A stretch of DNA of 64,000 bases from Metapseudomonas boanensis (GTDB taxonomy: Bacteria; Pseudomonadota; Gammaproteobacteria; Pseudomonadales; Pseudomonadaceae): NCBI RefSeq assembly GCF_018704125.1, contig NZ_JAGTIS010000004.1:62001-126000 (forward strand). The letters run 5' to 3'. A program made the position numbers and the translations under genes. Positions 1-8,995 of this stretch are shown in pieces. Below the pieces are notes generated by a model. That model had not been told where the DNA came from. It made no database searches and saw only the letters and a list, made by a program, of their open reading frames with translations. Numbering within the stretch: position 1 is the stretch's first letter; the number at the start of each line of letters is the position of its first letter.

Positions 1-118
1 CTTCCTCTTCCAGCATCTGGACCGCATTGGCTACCAGGGCTGGGTCGGCTGTGAATACAAGCCGGCTACCACCACCGTTGCCGGCCTGGGCTGGCTGAAA
101 ACCCATAACGCCATCTAA
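1..118 (+). CDS. hyi: Hydroxypyruvate isomerase, C-terminal fragment
   Basis: The window opens inside a gene; 38 codons plus a TAA stop (116-118) are visible in the frame that starts at base 2. The peptide ends [20 protein letters not shown], which matches the C-terminus of the hydroxypyruvate isomerase/OtnI family (xylose isomerase-like TIM barrel). The enzyme interconverts hydroxypyruvate and tartronate semialdehyde. The next gene, glxR, begins 16 bases later on the same strand, as expected for a gcl-hyi-glxR operon. Identity rests on this tail plus the neighbours; the catalytic part lies outside the window. Confidence 0.8.
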   Translation, partial: FLFQHLDRIGYQGWVGCEYKPATTTVAGLGWLKTHNAI

Positions 119-134
119 GAAAGAGGTATTCAAC

Positions 135-1025
135 ATGGCCAAGATCGGATTCATCGGCACCGGCATCATGGGCAAGCCCATGGCTCAGAACCTGCAGAAA
201 GCCGGCCACACCCTGTTCTTCTCCGAGCATTTCGACAAGGCTCCGGCCGACCTGCTGGGTGACAACGGCGTCGCCCTGGCCAACCCGAAAGAAGTTGCCC
301 AGGAAGCCGAGTTCATCATCGTGATGGTTCCGGACACCCCCCAGGTCGACGACGTACTGTTCCGCAAGGACGGCGTGGCCGAAGGCGTTGGCGCCGGCAA
401 AGTCGTGATCGACATGAGCTCCATCTCCCCCACCGCCACCAAGGCCTTCGCCGAGAAGATCAAGGCGACCGGCGCTGCCTACCTGGACGCCCCGGTGTCC
501 GGCGGTGAAGTCGGTGCCAAGGCCGCGACCCTGAGCATCATGGTCGGTGGTTGCCCGAACGCCTTCGAACGCGCCCTGCCGCTGTTCCAGGCCATGGGCA
601 AGAACATCACCCGCGTGGGTGCCAACGGTGACGGCCAGACCGCCAAGGTCGCCAACCAGATCATCGTTGCCCTGAACATCCAGGCCGTTGCCGAAGCCCT
701 GCTGTTCGCCGCCCGGAACGGCGCCGACCCAGCCAAGGTACGCGAAGCACTGATGGGTGGTTTCGCCGGCTCCAAGATTCTCGAAGTCCACGGCGAGCGT
801 ATGATCAAGGGCACCTTCGATCCGGGCTTCCGCATCAGCCTGCACCAGAAGGACCTGAACCTGGCACTGTCCGGCGCCCGCGAACTGGGCCTGAACCTGC
901 CGAACACCGCCAACGCCCAGCAAGTGTTCAGCACCTGCGCGGCCCTCGGCGGCAGCAACTGGGACCACTCCGCCCTGATCAAGGGCCTGGAGCACATGGC
1001 CAACTTCTCGATTCGCGAGGAGTGA
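135..1025 (+). CDS. glxR: Tartronate semialdehyde reductase (2-hydroxy-3-oxopropionate reductase)
   Basis: 296 aa, the usual length for the beta-hydroxyacid dehydrogenase family. It reduces tartronate semialdehyde to D-glycerate with NAD(P)H in the cytoplasm. The N-terminal Rossmann motif GFIGTGIMG lies at residues 5-13, the substrate-binding motif DAPVSGG at 118-124, and the catalytic lysine sits in KVAN at 171-174. An AGAGGT ribosome-binding site precedes the ATG. It follows hyi by 16 bases and is followed, after about 260 bases, by glycerate kinase, so it supplies the glycerate that TtuD phosphorylates. Whether it prefers NADH or NADPH cannot be read reliably. Confidence 0.95.
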   Translation: MAKIGFIGTGIMGKPMAQNLQKAGHTLFFSEHFDKAPADLLGDNGVALANPKEVAQEAEFIIVMVPDTPQVDDVLFRKDGVAEGVGAGKVVIDMSSISPTATKAFAEKIKATGAAYLDAPVSGGEVGAKAATLSIMVGGCPNAFERALPLFQAMGKNITRVGANGDGQTAKVANQIIVALNIQAVAEALLFAARNGADPAKVREALMGGFAGSKILEVHGERMIKGTFDPGFRISLHQKDLNLALSGARELGLNLPNTANAQQVFSTCAALGGSNWDHSALIKGLEHMANFSIREE

Positions 1026-1030
1026 TGTTT

Positions 1031-1110
1031 CGTAGGACGGGATGAGCGCCAGCGCTGCCCATCGATCCGGCAGCTCCCGCGATGGCCAGCGCCCGCTCTT
1101 CCCGTCCTAC
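1031..1110. repeat. Imperfect inverted repeat between glxR and ttuD
   Basis: GTAGGACGGGATGAGCG near 1031 is mirrored by a matching complementary arm ending CCCGTCCTAC near 1110. The ends pair for about ten bases and the interior pairs partly. A third partial copy of the outer sequence (GTCCTACAAG) lies near 1252, before ttuD. The layout resembles the dispersed extragenic palindromes common in Pseudomonas. It could stabilise the glxR 3' end or attenuate read-through into ttuD. Confidence 0.55.
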
Positions 1111-1171
1111 GACCCCTTTCGACCCTCCTGGTCCGCGGTGACACGGCGCCAACGACCAGGAAGGTCGATTC

Positions 1172-1207
1172 CAGTCCCGAGCCGCTGCGCGCGGCGGTTC
1201 GGGACTG
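1172..1207. terminator. Strong hairpin between glxR and ttuD
   Basis: The arms CAGTCCCGAGCCGC and GCGGCGGTTCGGGACTG can form a long GC-rich stem with a very short loop. No uridine run follows, so this may be a processing or attenuation hairpin inside the operon rather than a classical terminator. It lies about 80 bases before the ttuD start. Confidence 0.45.
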
Positions 1208-1286
1208 AAATCGGCCAGACACGCCCAGCGATTCCACTCGCCGGCATGCCGTCCTACAAGAAGCATCAGGCCACCTGGAGCCAGCC

Positions 1287-2561
1287 ATGTCCCTCGATCC
1301 CAAAGCCTTCCTGCGCGACCTGTTCGCCACCGCCATCGCCGCCGCCCACCCACGCCAGGTGCTGGCCGACCACCTTCCCGCCGACCGCTCCGGCCGCGTC
1401 ATCGTCATCGGCGCCGGCAAGGCCGCCGCAGCCATGGCCGAGGTGATCGAGCGCGAATGGCAGGGCGAGATTTCCGGCCTGGTGGTGACCCGCTACGGCC
1501 ACGGTGCCGACTGCAAGAAGATCGAAGTCGTCGAGGCCGCCCACCCGGTACCGGATGCCGCCGGCCTGGAAACCGCCCAGCGCGTGCTCAAGCTGGTTAG
1601 CGGGCTGTCGGAGTCCGACCGAGTGATCTTCCTGCTCTCCGGCGGTGGCTCCTCCCTGCTCGCCCTGCCCGCCGAAGGCCTGACCCTCAAGGACAAGCAG
1701 GCGATCAACAAGGCCCTGCTGAAGTCCGGCGCTTCCATCTCCGAGATGAACTGCGTGCGCAAGCACCTCTCGGCGATCAAGGGCGGCCGCCTGGCCAAGG
1801 CCTGCTGGCCGGCCACCGTCTACACCTACGCGATTTCCGACGTGCCCGGCGACGAGGCCACCGTGATCGCCTCCGGCCCCACCGTGGCCGACCCGACCAC
1901 CTCTGCCGAAGCCCTGGCCATTCTCGCCCGCTACGAGATCGAGATTCCGGCCCATGTGCGTACCTGGCTGCAAGACCCGCGCTCGGAAACCGTGAAGCCC
2001 GGTGATCCCTGCCTGTCGCGCAGCCATTTCCAACTGATCGCCACGCCCCAGCAATCCCTGGACGCCGCCGCCGAGAAGGTTCGCGCCGCCGGCCTGACCC
2101 CACTGATCCTCGGCGATCTGGAAGGCGAATCCCGCGAGGTGGCCAAGGTCCACGCCGGCATCGCCCGGCAGATAGTCCTTCACGGCCAACCGATCAAGCC
2201 GCCGTGCGTAATCATCTCCGGCGGCGAGACCACCGTGACCGTACGCGGCGATGGCCGCGGCGGGCGTAATGCCGAGTTCCTGCTGAGCCTGACCAATACC
2301 CTGAAAGGCTTGCCCGACGTCTATGCCCTGGCTGGCGACACCGACGGCATCGATGGCTCGGAAGACAATGCCGGCGCCATCATGACCCCGTGCAGCTACG
2401 GCCGCGCCGCCAAGCTCGGCCTCAGCTCCAGCGACGAGCTGGACAACAACAACGGCTACGGCTACTTCGCCGCACTGGGTGATTTGATCGTAACCGAGCC
2501 GACCCGCACCAACGTGAACGACTTCCGCGCCATCCTGATTCTCGAGAGCCCTGAAAAATGA
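1287..2561 (+). CDS. ttuD: Glycerate kinase (MOFRL family)
   Basis: 424 aa, typical of the GckA/TtuD (glycerate 2-kinase) family. It phosphorylates D-glycerate with ATP; family members normally make 2-phosphoglycerate. Visible features are IGAGKAAAAM at 41-50 with the conserved lysine, the glycine-rich SGGGSS at 118-123, and a C-terminal MOFRL domain with the sequence GDGRGGRNAEF. The stop overlaps the pykF start by four bases (ATGA), so translation is probably coupled. The product feeds enolase and then the adjacent pyruvate kinase, completing a route from glyoxylate to pyruvate. Confidence 0.94.
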   Translation: MSLDPKAFLRDLFATAIAAAHPRQVLADHLPADRSGRVIVIGAGKAAAAMAEVIEREWQGEISGLVVTRYGHGADCKKIEVVEAAHPVPDAAGLETAQRVLKLVSGLSESDRVIFLLSGGGSSLLALPAEGLTLKDKQAINKALLKSGASISEMNCVRKHLSAIKGGRLAKACWPATVYTYAISDVPGDEATVIASGPTVADPTTSAEALAILARYEIEIPAHVRTWLQDPRSETVKPGDPCLSRSHFQLIATPQQSLDAAAEKVRAAGLTPLILGDLEGESREVAKVHAGIARQIVLHGQPIKPPCVIISGGETTVTVRGDGRGGRNAEFLLSLTNTLKGLPDVYALAGDTDGIDGSEDNAGAIMTPCSYGRAAKLGLSSSDELDNNNGYGYFAALGDLIVTEPTRTNVNDFRAILILESPEK

Positions 2562-3973
2562 CGCCTGACAAGAAAGTAAAAATCCTCGCCACCCTCGGGC
2601 CGGCGATCAAAGGCATCGACGACATCCGCCAGTTGGTGGAAGCCGGCGTCAACCTGTTCCGCCTCAACTTCAGCCACGGTGAACACGCCGACCACGCCCA
2701 ACGCTACGAATGGGTGCGCGAAGTGGAGCGCCAGCTGAATTACCCCATCGGCATCCTCATGGACCTGCAAGGGCCAAAGCTGCGCGTGGGCCGCTTTGCC
2801 GATGGCAAGGTGAACCTGGAGCGCGGCCAGGCCTTCCGCCTGGACCTGGACAGCACCCCGGGTGACGCCCGCCGGGTCAACCTGCCGCACCCCGAGATCA
2901 TCGAGGCGCTGGAGCCCGGCATGAACCTGCTGCTGGACGACGGTCGTCTGCGCCTGCAGGTGATCGCCAAGCAATCCGATGGCGTGGACACCAAAGTAGT
3001 AGCCGGTGGCGAACTGTCCGACCGCAAGGGTGTGAACGTACCGGAAGCGGTGCTGCAACTCAGCCCGCTGACCGCCAAGGATCGTCGTGACCTTGCCTTC
3101 GGCCTGGATTTGGGCGTGGATTGGGTGGCGCTGTCGTTCGTGCAGCGTCCTGAAGACATCGTCGAAGCCCGCGAGCTGATCCAGGGTCGCGCCTTCCTCA
3201 TGGCCAAGATCGAGAAGCCCTCTGCGGTGCAACACCTCGAAGAAATCGCCCGCCTCTGCGACGCCATCATGGTGGCTCGCGGCGACCTGGGTGTGGAAGT
3301 ACCGGCCGAGAACGTACCGCGCATCCAGAAGGACATCATTCGCACCTGCCGCCAACTTGGTCGGCCGGTGGTGGTGGCCACCCAGATGCTCGAATCCATG
3401 CGTTTCTCCCCGGCACCGACCCGCGCTGAAGTGACTGACGTTGCCAACGCCGTGGCCGAAGGCACCGACGCGGTGATGCTCTCCGCCGAGACTGCTTCCG
3501 GCGACTACCCACTGGAAACCGTGCAGATGATGAGCAAGATCATCCGCCAGGTGGAGAACGGTCCGGACTTCCAGAGCCAGCTCGACGTCAGCCGTCCACA
3601 GGCCGAGGCTACCGCTTCGGATGCCATCAGCTGCGCCATCCGCCGCATCAGCAGCATCCTGCCGGTGGCGGCCCTGGTGAATTACACCGAGTCCGGCAGC
3701 TCCAGTCTGCGCGCCTCCCGCGAGCGCCCGAAGGCGCCGATCCTCAGCCTGACGCCGAATCTCAACACCGCACGTCGCCTGACTGTGGCCTGGGGCATCT
3801 ATTCGGTCGTCAATGAACGTCTGCACAAGGTCGAGGAAGTCACCAGCACAGCGCTGGAGATAGCCCAGGCCCAAGGCATGGCCAAGCGTGGCGATACCGT
3901 GGTGATCACCGCCGGCGTGCCGTTCGGCCAGCCGGGCAGCACAAACAGCCTGCGGATCGAAACGCTGAACTGA
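2558..3973 (+). CDS. pykF: Pyruvate kinase
   Basis: 471 aa, in the range of type I bacterial pyruvate kinases; it converts phosphoenolpyruvate and ADP to pyruvate and ATP. It has RLNFSHG at 35-41, the active-site lysine in AKIEKP (216-221) and ARGDLG at 240-245, followed by the regulatory C-terminal domain. The ATG overlaps the ttuD stop. This is the operon-linked isozyme (also called ttuE in tartrate clusters); Pseudomonas usually has a second pyruvate kinase elsewhere. Expression probably follows the glyoxylate operon rather than glycolysis. Confidence 0.95.
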   Translation: MTPDKKVKILATLGPAIKGIDDIRQLVEAGVNLFRLNFSHGEHADHAQRYEWVREVERQLNYPIGILMDLQGPKLRVGRFADGKVNLERGQAFRLDLDSTPGDARRVNLPHPEIIEALEPGMNLLLDDGRLRLQVIAKQSDGVDTKVVAGGELSDRKGVNVPEAVLQLSPLTAKDRRDLAFGLDLGVDWVALSFVQRPEDIVEARELIQGRAFLMAKIEKPSAVQHLEEIARLCDAIMVARGDLGVEVPAENVPRIQKDIIRTCRQLGRPVVVATQMLESMRFSPAPTRAEVTDVANAVAEGTDAVMLSAETASGDYPLETVQMMSKIIRQVENGPDFQSQLDVSRPQAEATASDAISCAIRRISSILPVAALVNYTESGSSSLRASRERPKAPILSLTPNLNTARRLTVAWGIYSVVNERLHKVEEVTSTALEIAQAQGMAKRGDTVVITAGVPFGQPGSTNSLRIETLN

Positions 3974-4027
3974 TTTGAAACACCCGAAGCGACGGGGTCC
4001 ATAGAGAACCTGCGCTCCAATGCAGCA

Positions 4028-4075
4028 CCTGTAGCGAAGCTTCGCTCGGCCCCTCGCGAGCAAGCTTCGCTACAG
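4028..4075. repeat. REP-like inverted repeat downstream of pykF
   Basis: CCTGTAGCGAAGCTTCGCTCG and CGAGCAAGCTTCGCTACAGG face each other across a loop of about eight bases. This is the Pseudomonas extragenic palindrome type (GTAGCGAAGC...GCTTCGCTAC). It sits between the pykF stop and the urea transporter start and could act as a transcript-end hairpin for the upstream operon. Confidence 0.75.
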
Positions 4076-4124
4076 GAATAGATGCCCGGTTCGAAACGAC
4101 TGGGCGATTTTTTTCAGAACTGCC

Positions 4125-5039
4125 ATGTATCGACTGCCTCTACGACCTGAAGTCCGTAGTTGGGCCTCGGCCCAATTGAACGGTTTCAGCCAGATATTCC
4201 TGCAGCGCCACCCTGGCTGCGGCGCACTGATCCTGCTTGCCATTGCGCTGGGCGCCCCTGCCCTGCTCGGTGGTGCACTGCTGGGTGGTGCCGCCGGTTG
4301 GCTCACTGCCGTTCGACGGCGATATCGCAAGGAAGACATCGAAGCCGGGCTCTACGGCTACAACGGCGTGCTGCTGGGTCTGCTGCTCAGCGCACGATTC
4401 GAGCCATCGCTCTATCTGGCGCTGGTTATCCTGTGCGCCGGCGGGATGTCCTCACTGTTGCTCAATCCATTGCTTGCAGCCGCACGCCAGCGCAGGTGGC
4501 TGCCGGCCTATACGCTGCCCTTCGTCAGCTTCGGCTGGCTATGGCTAGCTCTGGGCGGGCCGCTGGAGCTGGTCCCCAGCGCAGCATCGGCCGACGAACT
4601 GTTGCAGCACGGCTGGATTGGCACACCGCTGGCGGTCGTGCGTGGAATTGGCCAGGTGATTTTCCTCAATGCCCCGTTGCCAGGTGCCTGTGTGCTCACC
4701 GCACTGCTGGCGGCCAACTGGCGCGTGGCCGCCTGGGCACTTTTCGGCTCTGCCCTGGCGCTTAGCCTGGCTACGCTCCAGGGGCTACCCGAGCAAGACC
4801 TGCTGGCCGGACTGTACGGGCTGAATGGCGCCCTGGTCGCTATCGCGTTGGGCAAGGACTTCCGCCAACCCTGGGCCGTGCTTGCCGGTGTGTTGCTGAG
4901 TGTTCTGCTACAACCCGGTTTTGCCGTGCTAGGCCTGCCCGCCATGACGGCCCCCTTCATCCTTGCCTGCTGGCTGGTGTTGGCCAGCACGCTTCTGCTG
5001 CGCTGCATTCTGCCAAGCCTGCGGCGCTTGCCGGAGTGA
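4125..5039 (+). CDS. Urea transporter (UT family)
   Basis: 304 aa, very hydrophobic, with the two-fold repeat of the UT family. The first half has LNGFSQIFLQ (18-27), GLYGYNGVLLGLLL and YTLPFVSFGW; the second half has the matching GLYGLNGALVAIALG. It should form a channel-like urea pore in the inner membrane. The gene follows the glyoxylate-to-pyruvate operon, so a role in nitrogen use during purine or allantoin breakdown, which yields both urea and glyoxylate, is a reasonable inference. No urease gene is in the window. The start ATG has no strong ribosome-binding site, so a slightly different start is possible. Confidence 0.9.
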   Translation: MYRLPLRPEVRSWASAQLNGFSQIFLQRHPGCGALILLAIALGAPALLGGALLGGAAGWLTAVRRRYRKEDIEAGLYGYNGVLLGLLLSARFEPSLYLALVILCAGGMSSLLLNPLLAAARQRRWLPAYTLPFVSFGWLWLALGGPLELVPSAASADELLQHGWIGTPLAVVRGIGQVIFLNAPLPGACVLTALLAANWRVAAWALFGSALALSLATLQGLPEQDLLAGLYGLNGALVAIALGKDFRQPWAVLAGVLLSVLLQPGFAVLGLPAMTAPFILACWLVLASTLLLRCILPSLRRLPE

Positions 5040-5210
5040 ACCAGTAACCCCACTCCTTGAGGCCGTACTCCATCGGTGGGTGCAAATTCCTTCGCAAAGG
5101 GCCACAACGCGCCCCGCGCAACCTCTCGGCAGACCTGCCTGGCAAATGAATTCGCCCCTCCAGGGGAATGCCTTCATGAAAACAAACATGAATAAACAAA
5201 TATTTTTTTA

Positions 5211-5243
5211 GTATTAAACGAATATAAAAAGGCCGGATATAGT
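5211..5243 (+). promoter_or_regulatory. AT-rich promoter region of sbp
   Basis: A stretch of about 50 bases (5188-5243) is much richer in A and T than its surroundings, with runs such as ATATTTTTTTAG and AATATAAAAA. TATAGT at 5238-5243 is a good -10 candidate; the -35 position has no TTGACA-like hexamer. AT-rich DNA with a poor -35 is what CysB-activated sulfur-starvation promoters look like, so CysB control is inferred, not shown. Confidence 0.5.
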
Positions 5244-5278
5244 CACGTCGTCACACTGCCCCCCAGAAGGAACTCCCT

Positions 5279-6277
5279 GTGAAACGACTGTTCTCCGCCT
5301 CCCTGCTGGCCGCCGGCCTGGCCCTGGCAAGTGCCGCTCAGGCTGCGCCTACCCTGCTCAACGTTTCCTATGACGTGATGCGCGACTTCTACAAGGACTA
5401 CAACGCCGCATTCCAGAAGCACTGGCAGCAGGAGAATGGCGAGAGCATCAACCTGCAGATGTCCCATGGCGGCTCCAGCAAACAGGCTCGCGCAGTGATC
5501 GACGGCCTGCCGGCCGACGTGATCACCATGAACCAGGCCACGGACATCAATGCCCTGGCCGATCATGGCGGCCTGGTGCCGCAAGACTGGGCCAGCCGCC
5601 TGCCGAACGACAGCGCACCCTTTACCTCCGCCACCGTGTTCATCGTGCGCAAGGGCAACCCTAAGGGCCTGAAGGATTGGCCGGATCTGCTCAAGGATGG
5701 CGTGCAAGTCGTGGTACCCAACCCGAAGACCTCCGGGAACGGTCGCTACACCTACCTTTCCGCTTGGGGCTACGTGCTGAAAAATGGCGGAGACCAGGAC
5801 AAGGCCAAGGACTTCGTCGGCAAGCTGTTCAAGCAGGCCCCGGTGCTGGACACCGGCGGTCGCGCCGCCACTACCACCTTCATCCAGAACCAGATCGGCG
5901 ATGTGCTGGTGACCTTCGAGAATGAAGCCGAGATGATCGCCCGCGAATTCGGCCGCGGCGGCTTTGAAGTGGTCTACCCCAGCGTCTCGGCCGAGGCCGA
6001 GCCGCCGGTTGCCGTGGTCGACAAGGTGGTGGACAAGAAAGGTACCCGCGCCGCCGCCGAGGCCTACCTGAAGTACCTGTGGAGCGACGAAGGCCAGACC
6101 ATCGCCGCCAACAACTACCTGCGCCCACGCAACCCGGAAATCCTCGCCAAGTTCTCCGACCGCTTCCCGAAAGTGGACTTCTTCTCGATAGAGAAGACCT
6201 TCGGTGAGTGGCGAGACGTGCAGAACGTGCACTTCAACGACGGCGGCGTGTTCGACCAGGTCTACACCGGGCAATGA
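5279..6277 (+). CDS. sbp: Periplasmic sulfate-binding protein
   Basis: 332 aa. A signal peptide of about 22 residues ends AAQA, so the mature protein starts near APTLLNVSYD. It belongs to the Sbp/CysP family of ABC-transporter solute-binding proteins: MSHGGSSKQARAV near residue 62 and SGNGRYTYLSAWGY are family signatures for sulfate or thiosulfate binding. The start is GTG with AGAAGGA upstream. No cysT, cysW or cysA lies next to it, so it must deliver sulfate to a permease encoded elsewhere. Induction by sulfur limitation is likely. Thiosulfate as a ligand cannot be excluded. Confidence 0.92.
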   Translation: MKRLFSASLLAAGLALASAAQAAPTLLNVSYDVMRDFYKDYNAAFQKHWQQENGESINLQMSHGGSSKQARAVIDGLPADVITMNQATDINALADHGGLVPQDWASRLPNDSAPFTSATVFIVRKGNPKGLKDWPDLLKDGVQVVVPNPKTSGNGRYTYLSAWGYVLKNGGDQDKAKDFVGKLFKQAPVLDTGGRAATTTFIQNQIGDVLVTFENEAEMIAREFGRGGFEVVYPSVSAEAEPPVAVVDKVVDKKGTRAAAEAYLKYLWSDEGQTIAANNYLRPRNPEILAKFSDRFPKVDFFSIEKTFGEWRDVQNVHFNDGGVFDQVYTGQ

Positions 6278-6284
6278 CCCGTTC

Positions 6285-6308
6285 GCCCTGCCCGATCGCG
6301 GGCAGGGC
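6285..6308. terminator. Bidirectional hairpin between sbp and the peptidase gene
   Basis: GCCCTGCCC, a six-base loop and GGGCAGGGC form a perfect nine-pair stem seven bases after the sbp stop and 15 bases beyond the stop of the convergent peptidase gene. There is no strong T run on either side, but its position between convergent genes fits a shared terminator. Confidence 0.55.
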
Positions 6309-6322
6309 ATCACTCCTCAGGC

Positions 6323-7414
6323 TCACCGCCAACCCAGTGTCCGCAAGGCTCCCAGGAGCGTATCCCCATCCAGCGCCGGTACCCGCCGTTCATCCGCGCT
6401 CACCATCTCCTGCCCTGCCAGCACGGCATTGATGATCGCCTCCTCAACCGCCTCCGCAGCCCCCAGGAAAAGCGGCGAGATATGATCGTTATTGACCATT
6501 TCCAGTGGCGTGCTGAACGGCAGGTCCTTGCGCCCGTAATCCGCTGGCGGCAGGTCGCAATTGCCAGTGGCGAAGGCGAGGAAGATGTCGCCACTGGCGT
6601 CCTCGGTCCCACCGCCGGTACGGGCGATGCCGATGGAAGCACGCTGAGCCAGGCGCTGGCACTGATGGGGCAACAGCGGCGCATCAGTGGCCAGGATGAC
6701 CACGATGGAGCCCATGCCTGGAGTACCGTGTTCGGCGAAGGGGGATTCGATCTCGCCCAGCAGACGCCCAACCGGGTAGCCGTCAACCCGCAACTCGCGG
6801 CGCATGCCGTGGTTGGCCTGAACCAGTGCGCCCACCGTCCAGCCGCCTTGCTCCGCCGGAAGCCGGCGCGACGCCGTGCCGATACCGCCCTTGAACTCAT
6901 GGCAGATCATTCCCGTACCACCCCCGACCGGTCCCTCGGCTACTGCGCCGCTTCGCGCATCGGCCAAGGCCTCGGCCACTTCAGCGGGGCCGACATGCTG
7001 ACCCCAGATGTCGTTGAGCACGCCGTCGTACGTTTCCATCACCACCGGCATGCACCAGTACACCGAGTCGCCGGCTTGAGCACGTTCCTCAGCGACCAGG
7101 GCGTCACGCACCGCGCCGACGCTGTGGGTGTTGGTGATGGCTAGCGGCGTGGTCAGCAGACCCGCCTCGCGGATCCACTCCAGCCCGGTGGCGTCGCCGT
7201 TGCCATTGAGTACATGGCATCCGGCAAAACACGGCTGTTCGCGGGCCGATCCGGCCCGCGGCTGCACCAGCGTCACGCCGGTGCGCACTAGCTTGCCGCT
7301 GCGCTCTTCGCAAATCGTGCTGTGGCCGACCCGCACGCCCGGCACGTCCGTGATGGCGTTGAACTCACCCGGCATGCCGAGCCCGATATTGATACCAAGT
7401 TGACGCGCACGCAT
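6323..7414 (-). CDS. P1-family aminopeptidase (DmpA type)
   Basis: 363 aa, similar in length to L-aminopeptidase/D-Ala-esterase DmpA and the beta-peptidyl aminopeptidases (peptidase family S58/P1). These are made as a precursor that cleaves itself before a nucleophilic serine. Here GMGSIVVILATDAPL places the expected cleavage between Gly235 and Ser236. The N-terminal ITDVPGVRVGHST and the late SGDIFLAFATGN are also family signatures. AGGAG precedes the ATG. It lies 15 bases downstream of an APC permease gene, suggesting uptake followed by hydrolysis of short or unusual peptides. The substrate is not readable; no signal peptide is seen. Confidence 0.88.
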   Translation of the reverse strand: MRARQLGINIGLGMPGEFNAITDVPGVRVGHSTICEERSGKLVRTGVTLVQPRAGSAREQPCFAGCHVLNGNGDATGLEWIREAGLLTTPLAITNTHSVGAVRDALVAEERAQAGDSVYWCMPVVMETYDGVLNDIWGQHVGPAEVAEALADARSGAVAEGPVGGGTGMICHEFKGGIGTASRRLPAEQGGWTVGALVQANHGMRRELRVDGYPVGRLLGEIESPFAEHGTPGMGSIVVILATDAPLLPHQCQRLAQRASIGIARTGGGTEDASGDIFLAFATGNCDLPPADYGRKDLPFSTPLEMVNNDHISPLFLGAAEAVEEAIINAVLAGQEMVSADERRVPALDGDTLLGALRTLGWR

Positions 7415-7429
7415 AACGACTCCTGGAAT

Positions 7430-8794
7430 TCAGAGTTTCTGGAAGGCGGGACTGAGCTTGCCGTAGGTGCCATAGAGGATCACCGATACCGCCAGTAGCC
7501 CGAGGATGGTCAATAGGTCCTGGCCGGAGGCCTCCAGCGCCAGGTTGAGCAGCAGGTAGCCCGCGCCGATTACCGCCAGCAGCGCCGGCAGAGGCCATAA
7601 CGGCATGCAGTAGCTGTGCTCGATGTCGCGCCGCAATACCCGGCTGAATAGCGCACAGAGCGCGATGATCAGATAAACGACGACAATCAGCAGCACGGTG
7701 AACGAGGTCATTTCCGCCAGGTTGGAGCTGAAGCTGAGCAGCGCCGAAGGGACCGCGAGGAACAAGGTGGCCAGCCAGGGCGACTCCCAACGCGGATGAA
7801 TTCGAGTGAACGCGCGATTGAGAGCAGGCGTCCAGAGCTCATCACGACCGCTGCTGAAGATTACCCGGCCAATCTGGATGACGATGGCGATGATGGCGTT
7901 GAACACCGAGAGGAATATCCCCGCACTGACCAGCCGGGACAGGGTTTCGTTGCCATGACTGGCAAGCAGATAGCCGATGGGGTCCGGGCTGGCCACCATC
8001 TCGGCGAGCGAAGGCGCGCCAATCAGCAGGGCCGTCAGCGGCGCCAGTTCAATGGCGACAACCAGCAGCAGCGACCAGAGAACGGCCCTGGGCAAACCGT
8101 GGCCACCGTCCTTCATGTCCTCTGCCAACAGCACGGCGCCGCCGAAGCCGTTGTAGGAAAACAACGCTATGCCGACCGCGCCGACCACCAGGGCCATCGG
8201 CGCCGCTTGCAGCACACCGTTCTCCAATAACTGGGGCTGCAGCAACACGCTCGCTGGCTGCTCTGCGTTACCAAAACCAAGGACGACGATCACCAGCAGG
8301 GCCGCGACCTCAAGTAGCAGGCAAATACCCGTAACCCAGGCATTGAGTTTGATATTGAGGACGCCCAGCAAGTAGCTCGCCGCCACGATGACCAAGGCCA
8401 CCATCTGTGAATCGAACTGCGTTCCCAGGGCGGCATTGAGGTAAGTTGCCGCGCCGGTCGCCAGCACTGGCGGAACGAATATCATCGCCGCCAGCACCGT
8501 CAGGAAAGTGGCATAGCCTGCCATGCCGCCGAACACACGCTTGGCATAGACGTATTCGCCACCGGCGGTCTTGTGCGCGCGGCCGAGCTCCGAGTAGCAC
8601 CAGGCGAACATCAGCGCCAACACCGCAGCCAGGACAAAGGACAGGAACGCCCCACTGCCGGCCTGCTGGATAGCGAAGGGAGCGATGACAAAAACCGAGC
8701 TGGCCGGAGTGACACTGGAGACCGTGATAGCGACCACATCGAAGGTGCCCAAAGTGGGCTTGAGCGAACCCGTGGACGGGCTGGAAGAGCTCAT
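7430..8794 (-). CDS. APC-family amino acid permease
   Basis: 454 aa with about twelve predicted membrane spans. The N-terminal region TFDVVAITVSSVTPASSVF and the span AWCYSELGRAHKTAGGEYVYAKRVFG fit the amino acid-polyamine-organocation superfamily (PF00324/PF13520 type). It should carry an amino acid or related amine into the cytoplasm. It is the first gene of a two-gene unit with the DmpA-like peptidase and is divergent from a LuxR-type regulator. The substrate cannot be predicted from sequence. Confidence 0.87.
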   Translation of the reverse strand: MSSSSPSTGSLKPTLGTFDVVAITVSSVTPASSVFVIAPFAIQQAGSGAFLSFVLAAVLALMFAWCYSELGRAHKTAGGEYVYAKRVFGGMAGYATFLTVLAAMIFVPPVLATGAATYLNAALGTQFDSQMVALVIVAASYLLGVLNIKLNAWVTGICLLLEVAALLVIVVLGFGNAEQPASVLLQPQLLENGVLQAAPMALVVGAVGIALFSYNGFGGAVLLAEDMKDGGHGLPRAVLWSLLLVVAIELAPLTALLIGAPSLAEMVASPDPIGYLLASHGNETLSRLVSAGIFLSVFNAIIAIVIQIGRVIFSSGRDELWTPALNRAFTRIHPRWESPWLATLFLAVPSALLSFSSNLAEMTSFTVLLIVVVYLIIALCALFSRVLRRDIEHSYCMPLWPLPALLAVIGAGYLLLNLALEASGQDLLTILGLLAVSVILYGTYGKLSPAFQKL

Positions 8795-8995
8795 ATCCTG
8801 ATCCTCTTGCTTGTTATTGGGATTGAGGCGGGAACGAAGCGTTGCCGGCTTGCGCAGCGGCGCTGTTGTTGTGGAGCGGATTCTGGGGAAGCATGGCTAC
8901 AGAGCCAATCACCCTATTGGAGTACGCCCCTTGACGCGGACCGGGCCTGATCGGCCAAGCTTGCGCTCCCAGCCTGAGCGGATTCGGAGATGCAT

